Made by a program: the position numbers and the translations under genes. Shown here one piece after another: positions 20,682 through 29,618 of a stretch of DNA of 53,938 nt. Under the pieces are notes generated by a model. The model was not told the DNA's origin. It ran no database searches and saw only the letters and a program-made list of their open reading frames with translations. Source of the stretch: an uncultured bacterium (lineage in GTDB: Bacteria; Actinomycetota; Coriobacteriia; Coriobacteriales; Eggerthellaceae); contig CAJMPP010000014.1 of NCBI GenBank assembly GCA_905215325.1, positions 1-53,938 on the forward strand, written 5' to 3'. The first letter of the stretch is position 1; every line of letters starts with the position of its first letter.

Positions 20682-22075
20682 TAGATATCAAGCTCCTCGA
20701 ACAGATCGGCGGCCGTCCTGGTGGACTCGAACTCGAAGGCGCGACCGCAGATGCGGATCTCGTCGCCATCGACGGCGCCCGCCTTCTCGAGCGCCTCCTC
20801 GACGCCCACGCGCTTGAGGCGGTGCTGCAAAAACACCACGGCCTCCTCGTTTTCCCAATCGCACTGCACCACCATGCGCTCGACCTGGGTGCCCACCACG
20901 CGGAACACGCCCTCGGAGAGCTTGCGCACGGTGAAGCGCTTGTCGCGGGCCTCGCGCTTGAGCTCCCAAACGTGCTCGTACTGCACGTCGGACGCCTCGG
21001 CCTGGCGAGCCTGCTCGCGAAGCTCGTGGACCTGGTTGGCGATGGCCGCCTTCAAGCTGTCCACGCCCTCGCCGGTGAGCGCGCTGATGCAGTACACCTT
21101 CGGGTCGATGGGGCTCGGCGCGAACTCGTTGCCGCCGGCAGCGGCGAGGGAATCGACCTTGACCTGCGCCTTCAGGCGCTCCAACGCCTCTTCGGTGCCC
21201 GCGACGTCGATCTTGTTCGCCACCACGATGCGCGGGCGCGCCGCCAGCTCGTCGGCGTAGAGCGCCAGCTCGTTGTTGATGATCTTGTAGTCGTCGAGCG
21301 GGTCGCGGCCCTCCCAGTCGCCCGTAAGGTCGACCACGTGCACGATGAGCGCCGTACGCTCGATATGACGAAGGAACTCGTGTCCCAGGCCACGCCCTTC
21401 GTGCGCGCCCTCGATGAGGCCGGGGATGTCTGCCACGACGAAGCTCAGATCGCCCGAGCGCGCCACGCCCAGGTTGGGGACGAGCGTGGTGAACGGATAA
21501 TCGGCGATCTTCGGACGCGCCGCCGAGATCTTCGAGATGAGCGAGCTTTTGCCGGCAGAGGGCATGCCCACAAGCGCCGCGTCGGCCATCAGCTTCATCT
21601 CAAGCTCGATCCAGCGCTCCTGCGCAGGCTCGCCCAGCTCGGCGAACGCCGGCGCGCGACGCGTGGAGGTGACGAAGTGGATGTTGCCGCGGCCGCCCAT
21701 GCCGCCGTCTGCCACGGTGATGCGCTCGCCGTCGTGAGTGAGGTCGGCCATGAGCTCGCCGGTTTCCTTGGATTCCTCGAAGTACTCGTGGACCACGGTG
21801 CCCACCGGCACCTTGAGCACCAGGTCGGCGCCCGTAGCGCCGTGCATACGGCTGCCCTTGCCGTGCGTGCCGCGCTCGGCCTTGAAGTGATGCTTGAAGC
21901 GGTAATCGATCAGCGAGGACACGCTTGCATCGGCTTCAAGCACCACGTTGCCGCCATGGCCGCCGTCGCCGCCATCGGGACCGCCCTTGGGCACATGGGC
22001 CTCACGGCGAAACGACATGCAGCCGGCGCCGCCGTCGCCGCCCTTAACGTGGATTCGGACCTTATCAATGAACAC
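20681..22075 (-). CDS. obgE: GTPase ObgE/CgtA
   Basis: Essential GTPase acting in large-subunit assembly and stress signalling. The 464-residue protein has three domains: the glycine-rich Obg fold (GGDGGAGCMSFRREAHVPKG, 1-160), the G domain with P-loop GMPSAGKSSLI and NKID, and a C-terminal OCT domain (SEGVFRVVGTQVERMVVQCD). The start is GTG with GGAGG upstream. It follows rplU and rpmA, a conserved order. Confidence 0.97.
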   Translation of the reverse strand: MFIDKVRIHVKGGDGGAGCMSFRREAHVPKGGPDGGDGGHGGNVVLEADASVSSLIDYRFKHHFKAERGTHGKGSRMHGATGADLVLKVPVGTVVHEYFEESKETGELMADLTHDGERITVADGGMGGRGNIHFVTSTRRAPAFAELGEPAQERWIELEMKLMADAALVGMPSAGKSSLISKISAARPKIADYPFTTLVPNLGVARSGDLSFVVADIPGLIEGAHEGRGLGHEFLRHIERTALIVHVVDLTGDWEGRDPLDDYKIINNELALYADELAARPRIVVANKIDVAGTEEALERLKAQVKVDSLAAAGGNEFAPSPIDPKVYCISALTGEGVDSLKAAIANQVHELREQARQAEASDVQYEHVWELKREARDKRFTVRKLSEGVFRVVGTQVERMVVQCDWENEEAVVFLQHRLKRVGVEEALEKAGAVDGDEIRICGRAFEFESTRTAADLFEELDI

Positions 22076-22130
22076 GATGTGACCTCCATCGGTTTTAGGA
22101 TTGCGTGTATCCCCTGATTGTATACGAAAA

Positions 22131-22155
22131 AAGCCCCCTGCAAGGCAGGGGGCTT
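22131..22155 (-). terminator. Terminator after rpmA
   Basis: An 11-bp stem AAGCCCCCTGC/GCAGGGGGCTT with a 3-nt loop, followed by a T-run on the minus strand (TTTTTT inclusive). It would separate the rplU-rpmA transcript from obgE, at least partly. Confidence 0.85.
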
Positions 22156-22195
22156 CGCGAATGCATAGATGCCACGCACACGCGTGCGGCTTGTG

Positions 22196-22447
22196 CTACG
22201 CCTGGGGGCGGACATGCACGCGACGCTTCACGCCACGCGTGAACTCCAGCGTGCCGTCGCACAGAGCGAACAGCGTGTCGTCCTTGCCACGGCCGACGTT
22301 GTCGCCGGGATGGAACTTGGTGCCGCGCTGACGGACGATGATCTGGCCCGTCTTAATCTGCTGGCCGGCGAACATCTTCACGCCCAGTCGTTTTGCGTGG
22401 GAATCGCGGCCGTTACGGGTAGAACCGAGACCTTTCTTATGTGCCAT
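22196..22447 (-). CDS. rpmA: 50S ribosomal protein L27
   Basis: The 83-residue basic L27 protein lies at the peptidyl transferase centre. The N-terminus begins directly as MAHKKGLGSTRNGRDS, so the protein lacks the cleaved N-terminal extension found in Firmicutes L27. It follows rplU by 18 nt. Confidence 0.98.
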   Translation of the reverse strand: MAHKKGLGSTRNGRDSHAKRLGVKMFAGQQIKTGQIIVRQRGTKFHPGDNVGRGKDDTLFALCDGTLEFTRGVKRRVHVRPQA

Positions 22448-22465
22448 TTCATTCCCTCCTTACAA

Positions 22466-22771
22466 TTAAGCGATGGACTTGATTTCAACACGCGTGAGCT
22501 GCTGGCGATGACCGCGCAGCTTCTTGTAGTTCTTGCGCTTCTTGAACTTGAACACCAGCTGCTTGGGGCCCTTGAACTGCTCGACGACCTCAGCGGTGAC
22601 CTTCTTGGCAGCTGCCTTGGCCGGATCGGCCTCGACGGTGGCACCGTCGACGAAGCAGATGACCGGAAGCTCGACGGTTGCGCCGACCTCGGCGTCCAGC
22701 TTCTCGATGTTGAGCTTGTCCCCGACGGCAACCTTGTACTGCTTGCCGCCCGTTTTCACGATTGCGTACAT
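22466..22771 (-). CDS. rplU: 50S ribosomal protein L21
   Basis: The 101-residue L21 protein binds 23S rRNA. MYAIVKTGGKQYKVAVGD is the family's N-terminus and KRKNYKKLRGHRQQLTRVEI its C-terminal signature. The ribosome binding site GTAGGAGA precedes the ATG. It is the first gene of the rplU-rpmA operon. Confidence 0.98.
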   Translation of the reverse strand: MYAIVKTGGKQYKVAVGDKLNIEKLDAEVGATVELPVICFVDGATVEADPAKAAAKKVTAEVVEQFKGPKQLVFKFKKRKNYKKLRGHRQQLTRVEIKSIA

Positions 22772-22806
22772 GTTTTCTCCTACTTTCGAAATAAACGCAA
22801 GGCGAT

Positions 22807-22835
22807 AGCTTAGCAGCGCGACCGTAGCAAGTCAA
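22807..22835 (-). promoter_or_regulatory. Promoter of rplU
   Basis: Minus-strand TTGACT (22830-22835) and TAAGCT (22807-22812) are exactly 17 nt apart, giving a leader of about 28 nt. Further upstream (about 22901-22931) an inverted repeat CACAACAT/ATGTTGTG with a 15-nt spacer lies between polA and rplU; its role is unknown. Confidence 0.75.
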
Positions 22836-22994
22836 CGAAGTGATCGAATGCACAGTCTCCGCGTATCATCGCACTTATTTCCGCTGCGCCTCCTCGGGCA
22901 CAACATTCGATATGATACCAGATGTTGTGGACACACGCGGCGGCGTTGCCGGCTTTTCCCACATTGCCGCCGCGCTTCACGGAATGCCCACAAG

Positions 22995-25625
22995 CTAGTG
23001 CGCTTCAGCCCAGGTATCGGCGGCCGAAATATCGGCGAGCAAGGGCACCTTCAACTCAGCCACGTGCTCCATGACGTCGCGAACCATAGCCGAAAGCGCC
23101 GCCACTTCCTCATCGGGCACGCTGAAGTCCAGCTCGTCGTGCACCTGCACGAGCAAGCGGGCCTTGAAGCCCTCTTCCATGAGGCGCTCCTGCACCTGGC
23201 GCATGGCAAGCTTGATGATGTCGGCGGCGCTGCCCTGCATGGGGTGGTTCATGGCGGTGCGCTCGCCGAATCCGCGCGTGTTGCCGTTGGCGGCGCGCAG
23301 CTCGGGGATATGGCGTTTTCGCCCGAACATGGTTTGAGCATAGCCGTTGGCACGGGCCTGCTCGACCGTTTCGTCGAGATAGGCGCGCACGCCGGGATGC
23401 ACCTCGAAGTAGCGGTCGATCATGCCCTTGGCCTCGGCGATGGAGATGCCCAGGCTTTGCGCCAGGCCGAACGCCTGCTGGCCGTAGACGATGCCGAAGT
23501 TCACCGCCTTGGCGCGGCTGCGCTGCTCGGGCGTGACCTGGTCGATGGGCACGTCGAACACGCGCGATGCCGTGGAGGCGTGGAAGTCGGCGCCGCTGGT
23601 GAACGCCTGGACGAGCGCCTCATCGCCTGAGAGGTGCGCGAGCAGGCGCAGCTCGATCTGCGAGTAGTCCGCCGAGAGAAACTTGCAGCCCGGCTCGAGC
23701 GGGACGAAGCATTCGCGGATATGGCGCCCGAACTGCGTGCGCACGGGGATGTTCTGCAGGTTGGGATCCGAAGAGGACAGGCGCCCGGTGGTGGTGACGG
23801 TCTCGTTGAAGCTGGAGTGCACGCGGCCGTCGCCGGCGCGCATACGCGGCAACGCGTCGATGTAGGTGGACTTGATCTTCGCCAGCTCGCGATAGCGCAG
23901 CACAAAGGCGGGCAGCTCGTGAATCTCGGCAAGATCCTTGAGCACCTTGGCGTCGGTGGAGTACCCGCGCTGGGTCTTCTTGCGCGCGGGCAGCCCGAGC
24001 ACCTCGAACAGGATGTGGCCGAGCTGCTTAGGGGAATCCACGTTGAACTCCTGGCCGGCAAGCTCGAAGATCTGCGTGCGCAGGCCTTCGATCTCCTCGC
24101 CCGTGGACGCGCCCAGCTGCGCGAGACGCTCGACGTCGATGGCCGCGCCGGTGCGCTCCATGATGGCGAGCACCGCCACAAGCGGCAGGTCGATATCGAA
24201 ATAGGCGCGCTCGGAGCCCTCGTCCTTAAGGGCGCGGGTAAGCGGGCCGACCAGGGCGCGCGCGGCAGCAGCCTGCGCGGTTGCGCGCTGCTCTTCGGTT
24301 TTCGCCTCGGGCAGCACGCCGCCCATATAGGTGTCGAGCAGCACATCGTAGGTATACTCGGATACCGACGAGTTCAAAACATACCCGGCAAGCCCCAGGT
24401 CGAAGGCGCGCATGGACATGAGCTCGGCGTCATCGACCAGCGCGGCAAGGGCGTTATCTGCAGGATAGACGCGATGCACCGCCGCCTTGACGTCGATTGC
24501 GGCGAAGTTGCCGCCGGCGATCAAACGCGCAAGCTGGGGCAACGCCGCATCATCGGAAAACACGGCGCAGCCCCGGGAAGCGGACACCGCCACGACCGAC
24601 CCACCGCCGAACAGCGACTCCTGCTCGGGATCGACGATGGCCACGCCCACCTGCTCGCCCGATTCCAGAACCGCATCCACAAGCTTCTCGGCCTCTTCGC
24701 CGTGCAGAACCTGGCCTACCTCGATGGCAGCGGACTCGCGCTGCGGAGCCTCGCCCACCAGCTTGAGAACGCGCGTCAGATGCGAGTTGAAGCGATACTT
24801 GGAGAAAGCCTCGGTGACGGCCTGGGCGTTGAACGCGGGGAACGCAGCGCCCTCAAGGTCCAAGGGGAAATCAAGGTCGCGCACGATGGTTGCCACCTTG
24901 CGGCTGATGAACGCCGCCTCGCGGTTTTCCTCCATGCGCTCCTTCTGCTTGCCGCGCAGCTCGTCGATATGCTCGTAGATGCCCTCGAGGCTGCCGTAGG
25001 CGCCCAGCAGCTTCGCCGCCGTTTTGTCGCCCACGCCCGGCACGCCGGGGATGTTGTCGGAGCTGTCGCCCTTAAGCCCCAGGAAATCAGGGAACTGCGA
25101 AGGTTCCACGCCGTAACGCTCGCGCACCTCGCCTGGGCCGTAGATGGCCACATCGGTGATGCCCTTGCGCGTGGTGACCACGTGCGTGAGCTCGGAGCAC
25201 AGCTGGTAGACGTCCTTATCGCCCGAAACCAGCAGCGTGCGGTAACCCAGCGCCTCGTCGCGCGCCGCCACGGTTCCCAGGATATCGTCGCCCTCCCAGC
25301 CCGTCACGCGCACCACGGGGATGCTCATGGACTCGAGCAGCTCCTCGATGATGGGGAACTGCGCCTTCAGGCCCGGATCCATAGGAGGACGCTGCGCCTT
25401 GTACTGCTCGAGCGCCTCGGTGCGGAACTTCGGGCGCCCGGCATCGAAGGCGCACACGATGGCGTCGGGATTGGAGATGTCGATGAACTTGAGCAGCATG
25501 GCTATAAAGCCGAACACCGCGTTGGTGGGCGTGCCGTCCGGGGCGTTCATGGTCGGCGGCACCGCGTGGAAGGCGCGGTGCATCAACGAGTTGCCGTCGA
25601 TGACGGCCACTTTCTTCTCAGGCAT
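22995..25625 (-). CDS. polA: DNA polymerase I
   Basis: Fills gaps and removes RNA primers. The protein is about 876 residues. An N-terminal 5' nuclease domain (VIDGNSLMHRAFHAVP; GDSSDNIPGVPGVGDKTA) is followed by a degenerate 3'-5' exonuclease region in which most metal ligands seem lost, and a complete polymerase domain (SADYSQIELRLLAHLSGD, RSRAKAVNFGIVYG, VQVHDELDF). It probably does not proofread, as in many Gram-positive Pol I enzymes. The start is the ATG at 25625 (MPEKKVAVIDGNS) with GAAGGAAG 4 nt upstream. A minus-strand TATAAT lies near 25660. Confidence 0.96.
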   Translation of the reverse strand: MPEKKVAVIDGNSLMHRAFHAVPPTMNAPDGTPTNAVFGFIAMLLKFIDISNPDAIVCAFDAGRPKFRTEALEQYKAQRPPMDPGLKAQFPIIEELLESMSIPVVRVTGWEGDDILGTVAARDEALGYRTLLVSGDKDVYQLCSELTHVVTTRKGITDVAIYGPGEVRERYGVEPSQFPDFLGLKGDSSDNIPGVPGVGDKTAAKLLGAYGSLEGIYEHIDELRGKQKERMEENREAAFISRKVATIVRDLDFPLDLEGAAFPAFNAQAVTEAFSKYRFNSHLTRVLKLVGEAPQRESAAIEVGQVLHGEEAEKLVDAVLESGEQVGVAIVDPEQESLFGGGSVVAVSASRGCAVFSDDAALPQLARLIAGGNFAAIDVKAAVHRVYPADNALAALVDDAELMSMRAFDLGLAGYVLNSSVSEYTYDVLLDTYMGGVLPEAKTEEQRATAQAAAARALVGPLTRALKDEGSERAYFDIDLPLVAVLAIMERTGAAIDVERLAQLGASTGEEIEGLRTQIFELAGQEFNVDSPKQLGHILFEVLGLPARKKTQRGYSTDAKVLKDLAEIHELPAFVLRYRELAKIKSTYIDALPRMRAGDGRVHSSFNETVTTTGRLSSSDPNLQNIPVRTQFGRHIRECFVPLEPGCKFLSADYSQIELRLLAHLSGDEALVQAFTSGADFHASTASRVFDVPIDQVTPEQRSRAKAVNFGIVYGQQAFGLAQSLGISIAEAKGMIDRYFEVHPGVRAYLDETVEQARANGYAQTMFGRKRHIPELRAANGNTRGFGERTAMNHPMQGSAADIIKLAMRQVQERLMEEGFKARLLVQVHDELDFSVPDEEVAALSAMVRDVMEHVAELKVPLLADISAADTWAEAH

Positions 25626-25724
25626 AGGGCTTCCTTCAGGTTGGTTGCGCTTTCCCACCATTATATAAGCGGCGAAGGGAAAGCGGCGCCAACCGCATCA
25701 TAGAAGCACCGTTTGCCCGATTCG

Positions 25725-26396
25725 CTACGCGCTCCAAAGGTAGCCGACGCCGCGCACCGTCTCCAGATGCTGGGAAAGCTCGGGGCCGAGCTTGGCGCGA
25801 ACGCGCCTGACGTGCACGTCGACGGTACGGCTGCCGCCGTAGTAATCGAAGCCCCACACGCGGCGCAGCAGGGCATCGCGGCTGTAGGTGCGGCCCGGAT
25901 GGGTGACCAAAAACGCCAGCAGCGCGTATTCGAGGTACGTGAAGTCAAGCGGCTCCCCGCCAACCGTTACCTGATACGTTGCCAGGTTGATGGTCATGTT
26001 GTCCACCGTCACGAAATCGGTCGAGGCGCTCTCGTTGCCCGGCCACAGAAGCTGGCGGATGCGGGCGGCGCACTCCTCGCTGCCGGCGCCGTGCACCACG
26101 AAATCGCTTTTCACCTGCACGGGAAGGCGGAACTCGGGAAGCTGCGCCTCGTTGACGATGACCAAAAGCGATGCCGATCCGTCCTCGAGCAGCACCGATT
26201 CCACCTGCGACAAGGTTGCCGACGCATCGGCGCGCGCTTCGTAGATGACCAGGTCGTAAGAAGGATGCTGGGACAGAAGCTTCTTGAACTGCACCGAGGA
26301 CCCCGCCGCGACATCGACGTCCAGGCCTGAGAGCACCTGCTGGAACTTATGGGCGTTATCAAGGCTGTCCGCGATGAATATAACCGTTTTCCTCAT
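25725..26396 (-). CDS. glnR: GlnR-like orphan OmpR-family regulator
   Basis: Probable nitrogen regulator. It is 223 residues with an atypical receiver (1-115) and a C-terminal OmpR/PhoB winged helix (about 130-222; TYLEYALLAFLVTHPGRTYSRD, VWGFDYYGGSRTVDVHVRRVRAKLG). The pattern matches actinobacterial GlnR, the orphan regulator of glnA, not the MerR-type GlnR of Bacillus. The position of the phosphoacceptor Asp is Glu53 (YDLVIYEARAD), and the N-terminal acidic pair is reduced, so phosphotransfer is unlikely. It lies 38 nt after glnA with an AAGGAGG site, and so is co-transcribed with its presumed target. No histidine kinase is nearby. Confidence 0.8.
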   Translation of the reverse strand: MRKTVIFIADSLDNAHKFQQVLSGLDVDVAAGSSVQFKKLLSQHPSYDLVIYEARADASATLSQVESVLLEDGSASLLVIVNEAQLPEFRLPVQVKSDFVVHGAGSEECAARIRQLLWPGNESASTDFVTVDNMTINLATYQVTVGGEPLDFTYLEYALLAFLVTHPGRTYSRDALLRRVWGFDYYGGSRTVDVHVRRVRAKLGPELSQHLETVRGVGYLWSA

Positions 26397-26434
26397 GTTT
26401 TAGCGCACCTCCTTACGTCGCATCCCGCGCACCT

Positions 26435-27778
26435 CTACAGAACCGCCAGATAGCGGTCAAGCTCCCAGGCAGACACGTTGGACTGGTACTCGTCCCACTC
26501 CGCCTGCTTGGCTTCCACCAGGTAATCGCAGATGTGGTTGCCCAGCGTTTCGCGCATGAGCTTCGAGCGCCTGAACAGCTCGACGGCTTGGCCAAGGCTC
26601 TCGGGCAGCGTGCGGAACCCCTGGCAGCGCAGCTCCTGGCGCGATTGGGTGAACAGGTCGCGATCTTCAACGGGCGCCGGAGGCTCAAGGCCCTCCTCGA
26701 TGCCGGCCAGGCCCGCCGCCAGCATGACCGCGAAGGTAAGGTAAGGGTTGGCGCTGGGGTCGGGGCTGCGCAGCTCCAGACGGCACGCCATCTCGCGATT
26801 GGGGCGATAACCGGGCACGCGCACCAGCGTGGAGCGGTTGGCGCGGGCCCACGAAAGGTAGATAGGCGCCTCGCCGCCGGCGAGCAGGCGCTTGTAGGAG
26901 TTGACGCAGGGGTTGGTGATCAGGGCGAACTCGGGCGCGTACTTCAAGATGCCCGCGAGGAAGCTTTTCGCGGTTGCCGACAGATGATAACCCTGCGGGT
27001 CATCGGGGTCGAAAAACACGTTGCCGCCATCGAAATCGAACAGGCTCATGTGCACGTGCATGCCGCTGCCCGGAGCATCGGAAAGGGGCTTGGGCATGAA
27101 GGAGGCGTACACGCCGTGCTTCATGGCGATCTCCTTCACCACCAGCTTATAGGTCATGACGGCGTCGGCCATGGACAGCGCGTCGGTGAAGCGAAGGTCG
27201 ATCTCGTGCTGGGAGGGGCCGTTCTCGTGATGGCTGTACTCGACGGGGATGCCCATCTTCTCAAGGGTGAGCACGGTGTCGCGTCGCAGGTCGCTGGCGT
27301 AGTCCAAGCTGGTAAGGTCAAAATAACCGCCACGGTCCAAAAGCTCGGTGCCCTCGGCGTCCTTGAAATAATAGAACTCCACCTCAGGGCCGACGTTGAA
27401 CACGTATCCCATGTCCTGCGCCTTGCCCACCACGCGCGCCAGCACATGGCGAGGGTCTCCCTCGAAGGGCTTGCCATCGGGCGTGCGGATGTCGCAGAAC
27501 ATACGCGCCACGGCGTTGCTCTCCGGGCGCCACGGAAGCACCTGGAACGTGGACGCGTCGGGAAACGCCAACATGTCGGACTCCTCGGTGCGGCAGAAGC
27601 CCTCGATGCAGCTGCCGTCGAAGCCCATGCCGTCGGCGAAGGCGTCCTCGAGCTCGCTGGGGATGACGGCGAACGATTTCATGCTGCCGAGCACATCGGT
27701 GAACCAGAATCGCACGAAGTGCACATCGCGGCTTTTGATGGTTTTCAGGACGAAATCCTGTTCCGGGTTGGAAGCCAT
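26435..27778 (-). CDS. glnA: Glutamine synthetase, type I
   Basis: Makes glutamine from glutamate, ammonia and ATP. The protein is about 447 residues. The N-terminal beta-grasp includes the DVLGSMKSFAV region, and the catalytic core has MGFDGSCIEGF, VGPEVEFYYF, NGPSQHEIDLRF, GSGMHVHMS and NPCVNSYKRL. The NLYDLP adenylylation motif of the beta subtype is missing (DLFTQSRQELRCQGFRTLP instead), so control should be transcriptional or by feedback, as in the alpha subtype. The start has AAGGAGG upstream; 10 upstream in-frame codons look untranslated. Confidence 0.96.
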   Translation of the reverse strand: MASNPEQDFVLKTIKSRDVHFVRFWFTDVLGSMKSFAVIPSELEDAFADGMGFDGSCIEGFCRTEESDMLAFPDASTFQVLPWRPESNAVARMFCDIRTPDGKPFEGDPRHVLARVVGKAQDMGYVFNVGPEVEFYYFKDAEGTELLDRGGYFDLTSLDYASDLRRDTVLTLEKMGIPVEYSHHENGPSQHEIDLRFTDALSMADAVMTYKLVVKEIAMKHGVYASFMPKPLSDAPGSGMHVHMSLFDFDGGNVFFDPDDPQGYHLSATAKSFLAGILKYAPEFALITNPCVNSYKRLLAGGEAPIYLSWARANRSTLVRVPGYRPNREMACRLELRSPDPSANPYLTFAVMLAAGLAGIEEGLEPPAPVEDRDLFTQSRQELRCQGFRTLPESLGQAVELFRRSKLMRETLGNHICDYLVEAKQAEWDEYQSNVSAWELDRYLAVL

Positions 27779-27844
27779 GGACGTTTCCTCCTTCACGCGC
27801 CAGGCCATGCGACGGCGCGGGTCCTAACATCTTCTTAAAGGGAG

Positions 27845-27875
27845 ATTATATCAGCGCATGTTGCCAACGGGTTAC
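27845..27875 (-). promoter_or_regulatory. glnA promoter with GlnR-type box
   Basis: On the minus strand a perfect TATAAT (27845-27850) has no good -35. In its place lies GTAAC-n6-GCAAC (27860-27875), matching the actinobacterial GlnR consensus GTnAC-n6-GnnAC. An activator-dependent promoter is implied. The leader would be about 60 nt. Confidence 0.65.
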
Positions 27876-27945
27876 GCGCCCGAGGCATCGTGGAAGCGAA
27901 TAGAAACCGGGGCTTCCCATCGAAAACGGCATGCGCATACGCGAA

Positions 27946-27967
27946 GGGCCGCCCCGAAAGGCGGCCC
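27946..27967 (-). terminator. Hairpin downstream of metNI
   Basis: An 8-bp perfect stem GGGCCGCC/GGCGGCCC with a 6-nt loop, about 76 nt after the metI stop. There is no clear T-run on either side. Confidence 0.5.
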
Positions 27968-28043
27968 GAAAGCTGTTGAAGCTATTTCGTTAGCGCGCTG
28001 CACCCGGCGAAGGCGCGCACCGCGCCAACCAAAGCGCAGGACC

Positions 28044-28727
28044 CTACGACCTGCGGACGCGCTTGTCGACCAGTCGCGCGACCAGGTCGCCGATGGACTG
28101 GAACACCTGCACGAGCACGATGCACAGCACGATTGAGGCGATCATGACATCGCCCAGGTAGCGCTGGTAGCCGTAGCGGATGGCGATATCGCCGATGCCG
28201 CCCGCGCCCACCGCGCCGGCCATGGCAGTATAGCCGAACAGGGTGATAACGGTGATGGAAGCGCCGCGCACCAGGCTGGGCAGGCTTTCGCGCAACATGA
28301 CCTTGCACACGATCTGCCACGTGTTGGCGCCGAAGCTTTGCGCGGCCTCGACAAGGCCGCCGTCGACCTCGGCCAGGCTCTGCTCGACCATGCGGCCCAC
28401 GAACGGGATGGCGGCAACCGTAAGCGGCACGATGGCTCCGGGAACGCCAAGCGATGTTCCCACCACCAGGCGCGTGAACGGGATGATGGCCACAAGCAGG
28501 ATGATGAACGGGATGGAGCGGCCGATGTTGACGATCCAGCCGAGCACCGTGTTAAGGGCGCGCTGAGGCTTCAGGCCGTCTTTGGCCGTGATGACCAGAA
28601 GCACGCCAAGCGGCACGCCGATAAGGTAGGCGAACAGCGTGGACGCAAGGGTCATGACGAGCGTGTCCACCGTGCCCTGGGCGAACAGGGCGCCATACTG
28701 CGAGATGAAGTTGCTGATGTAATCCAT
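28044..28727 (-). CDS. metI: D/L-methionine ABC transporter permease MetI
   Basis: Membrane subunit of the MetNIQ methionine importer. The 227-residue protein has about five membrane segments and the permease coupling motif (VEAAQSFGANTWQIVCKVMLRES). The N-terminal TLVMTLASTLFAYLIGVPLG and GRSIPFIILLVAIIPFTR regions are characteristic of the family. Its ATG directly follows the metN stop, with AGGAGGG inside the metN end, so translation is coupled. Confidence 0.93.
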   Translation of the reverse strand: MDYISNFISQYGALFAQGTVDTLVMTLASTLFAYLIGVPLGVLLVITAKDGLKPQRALNTVLGWIVNIGRSIPFIILLVAIIPFTRLVVGTSLGVPGAIVPLTVAAIPFVGRMVEQSLAEVDGGLVEAAQSFGANTWQIVCKVMLRESLPSLVRGASITVITLFGYTAMAGAVGAGGIGDIAIRYGYQRYLGDVMIASIVLCIVLVQVFQSIGDLVARLVDKRVRRS

Positions 28728-29510
28728 TTAGCCCTCCTGGCCTTTCGCCTCATCGCGTCCGGCTGCCATGACCAGGTCGTCATTGGCCAAAAGCTCGCGC
28801 GTGACGGGGCTTTGCGGATTGCCGAACACGGCGGCCGTGGCGCCCTCCTCCACGATGCGGCCGTGGTCGATGACGGCCACGCGGTTGCAGATCTTGCAGG
28901 CCACGGGCAGCGAATGGGTGATGACCACCAGCGTGACGCCCAGCTCGCGGTTGATGTCCTGCAGAAGCTGCAGGATGGAGGCGGTGGTGCGCGTGTCAAG
29001 GGCGCTGGTGGCCTCGTCGCAGAGCATGACCTTGGGGTTGTTGGCCAGCGCGCGGGCAATGGCCACGCGCTGCTGCTGACCGCCGGAAAGCTGGCTGGGG
29101 TAGCGCTCGGCAAGGTCGGCCAGGCCCACCAGCTCGAGCAGCTCCATGGCGCGCTTGCGCGCGGCCTCGCCCTTCTCGCCGCGAAGCTCAAGCGGGAAGG
29201 TGACGTTGCGCATGACGGTGCGCTGCTGGAACAGGCTGAAGTTCTGGAAGATCATGCCCACCTGGCTGCGCAGCTCGAGCAGCGCGCGACCGGACAGGCC
29301 CGTGACATCGCGGCCGTCGTAAAGGATGGAGCCCTCGGTGGGTCGCTCGAGCAGGTTCAGGCAGCGGACGAGCGTGGATTTGCCAGCGCCCGAGGCGCCG
29401 ATGATGCCGAACACGTCGCCATCGTTGATGGTAAGGTTCACGTTGCGCAGCGCATGATGGGCGTTTTCGCCTTCGCCATACGTCTTGCACACGTGCTGCA
29501 ATTGGATCAT
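28728..29510 (-). CDS. metN: Methionine ABC transporter ATP-binding protein MetN
   Basis: ATPase of the methionine importer. Walker A (GASGAGKSTLVRC), signature (LSGGQQQRVAIARAL) and Walker B (VMLCDEATSALD) are intact. At about 260 residues it is shorter than the 340-residue E. coli type: the C-terminal methionine-sensing ACT-like domain is missing, so transinhibition by methionine is not expected. I prefer the ATG at 29510 over a GTG five codons upstream. The metQ binding-protein gene is not in this locus. Confidence 0.9.
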   Translation of the reverse strand: MIQLQHVCKTYGEGENAHHALRNVNLTINDGDVFGIIGASGAGKSTLVRCLNLLERPTEGSILYDGRDVTGLSGRALLELRSQVGMIFQNFSLFQQRTVMRNVTFPLELRGEKGEAARKRAMELLELVGLADLAERYPSQLSGGQQQRVAIARALANNPKVMLCDEATSALDTRTTASILQLLQDINRELGVTLVVITHSLPVACKICNRVAVIDHGRIVEEGATAAVFGNPQSPVTRELLANDDLVMAAGRDEAKGQEG

Positions 29511-29589
29511 ACGTTTCCCGATCACTTGGTTGGATACGACGCAACGGGCGCCAAGAGCCCTATTTGCGCGCGCGAATGCGCAACTTCTA

Positions 29590-29618
29590 ATAATAGGCGA
29601 ACCTCAAGCCACGCACAA
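29590..29618 (-). promoter_or_regulatory. Promoter of metNI
   Basis: Minus-strand TTGTGC (29613-29618) and TATTAT (29590-29595) lie 17 nt apart, giving a leader of about 70 nt. No SAM riboswitch motif is visible in this leader, unlike that of metK. Confidence 0.65.

Noticed and set aside
23634..25703. A 689-codon open frame on the plus strand antisense to polA
   Set aside because: It lies opposite a fully conserved polA, has no domain and reflects high G+C third-position bias. Similar long antisense frames at 7-1989 and 7440-9248 were dropped for the same reason.
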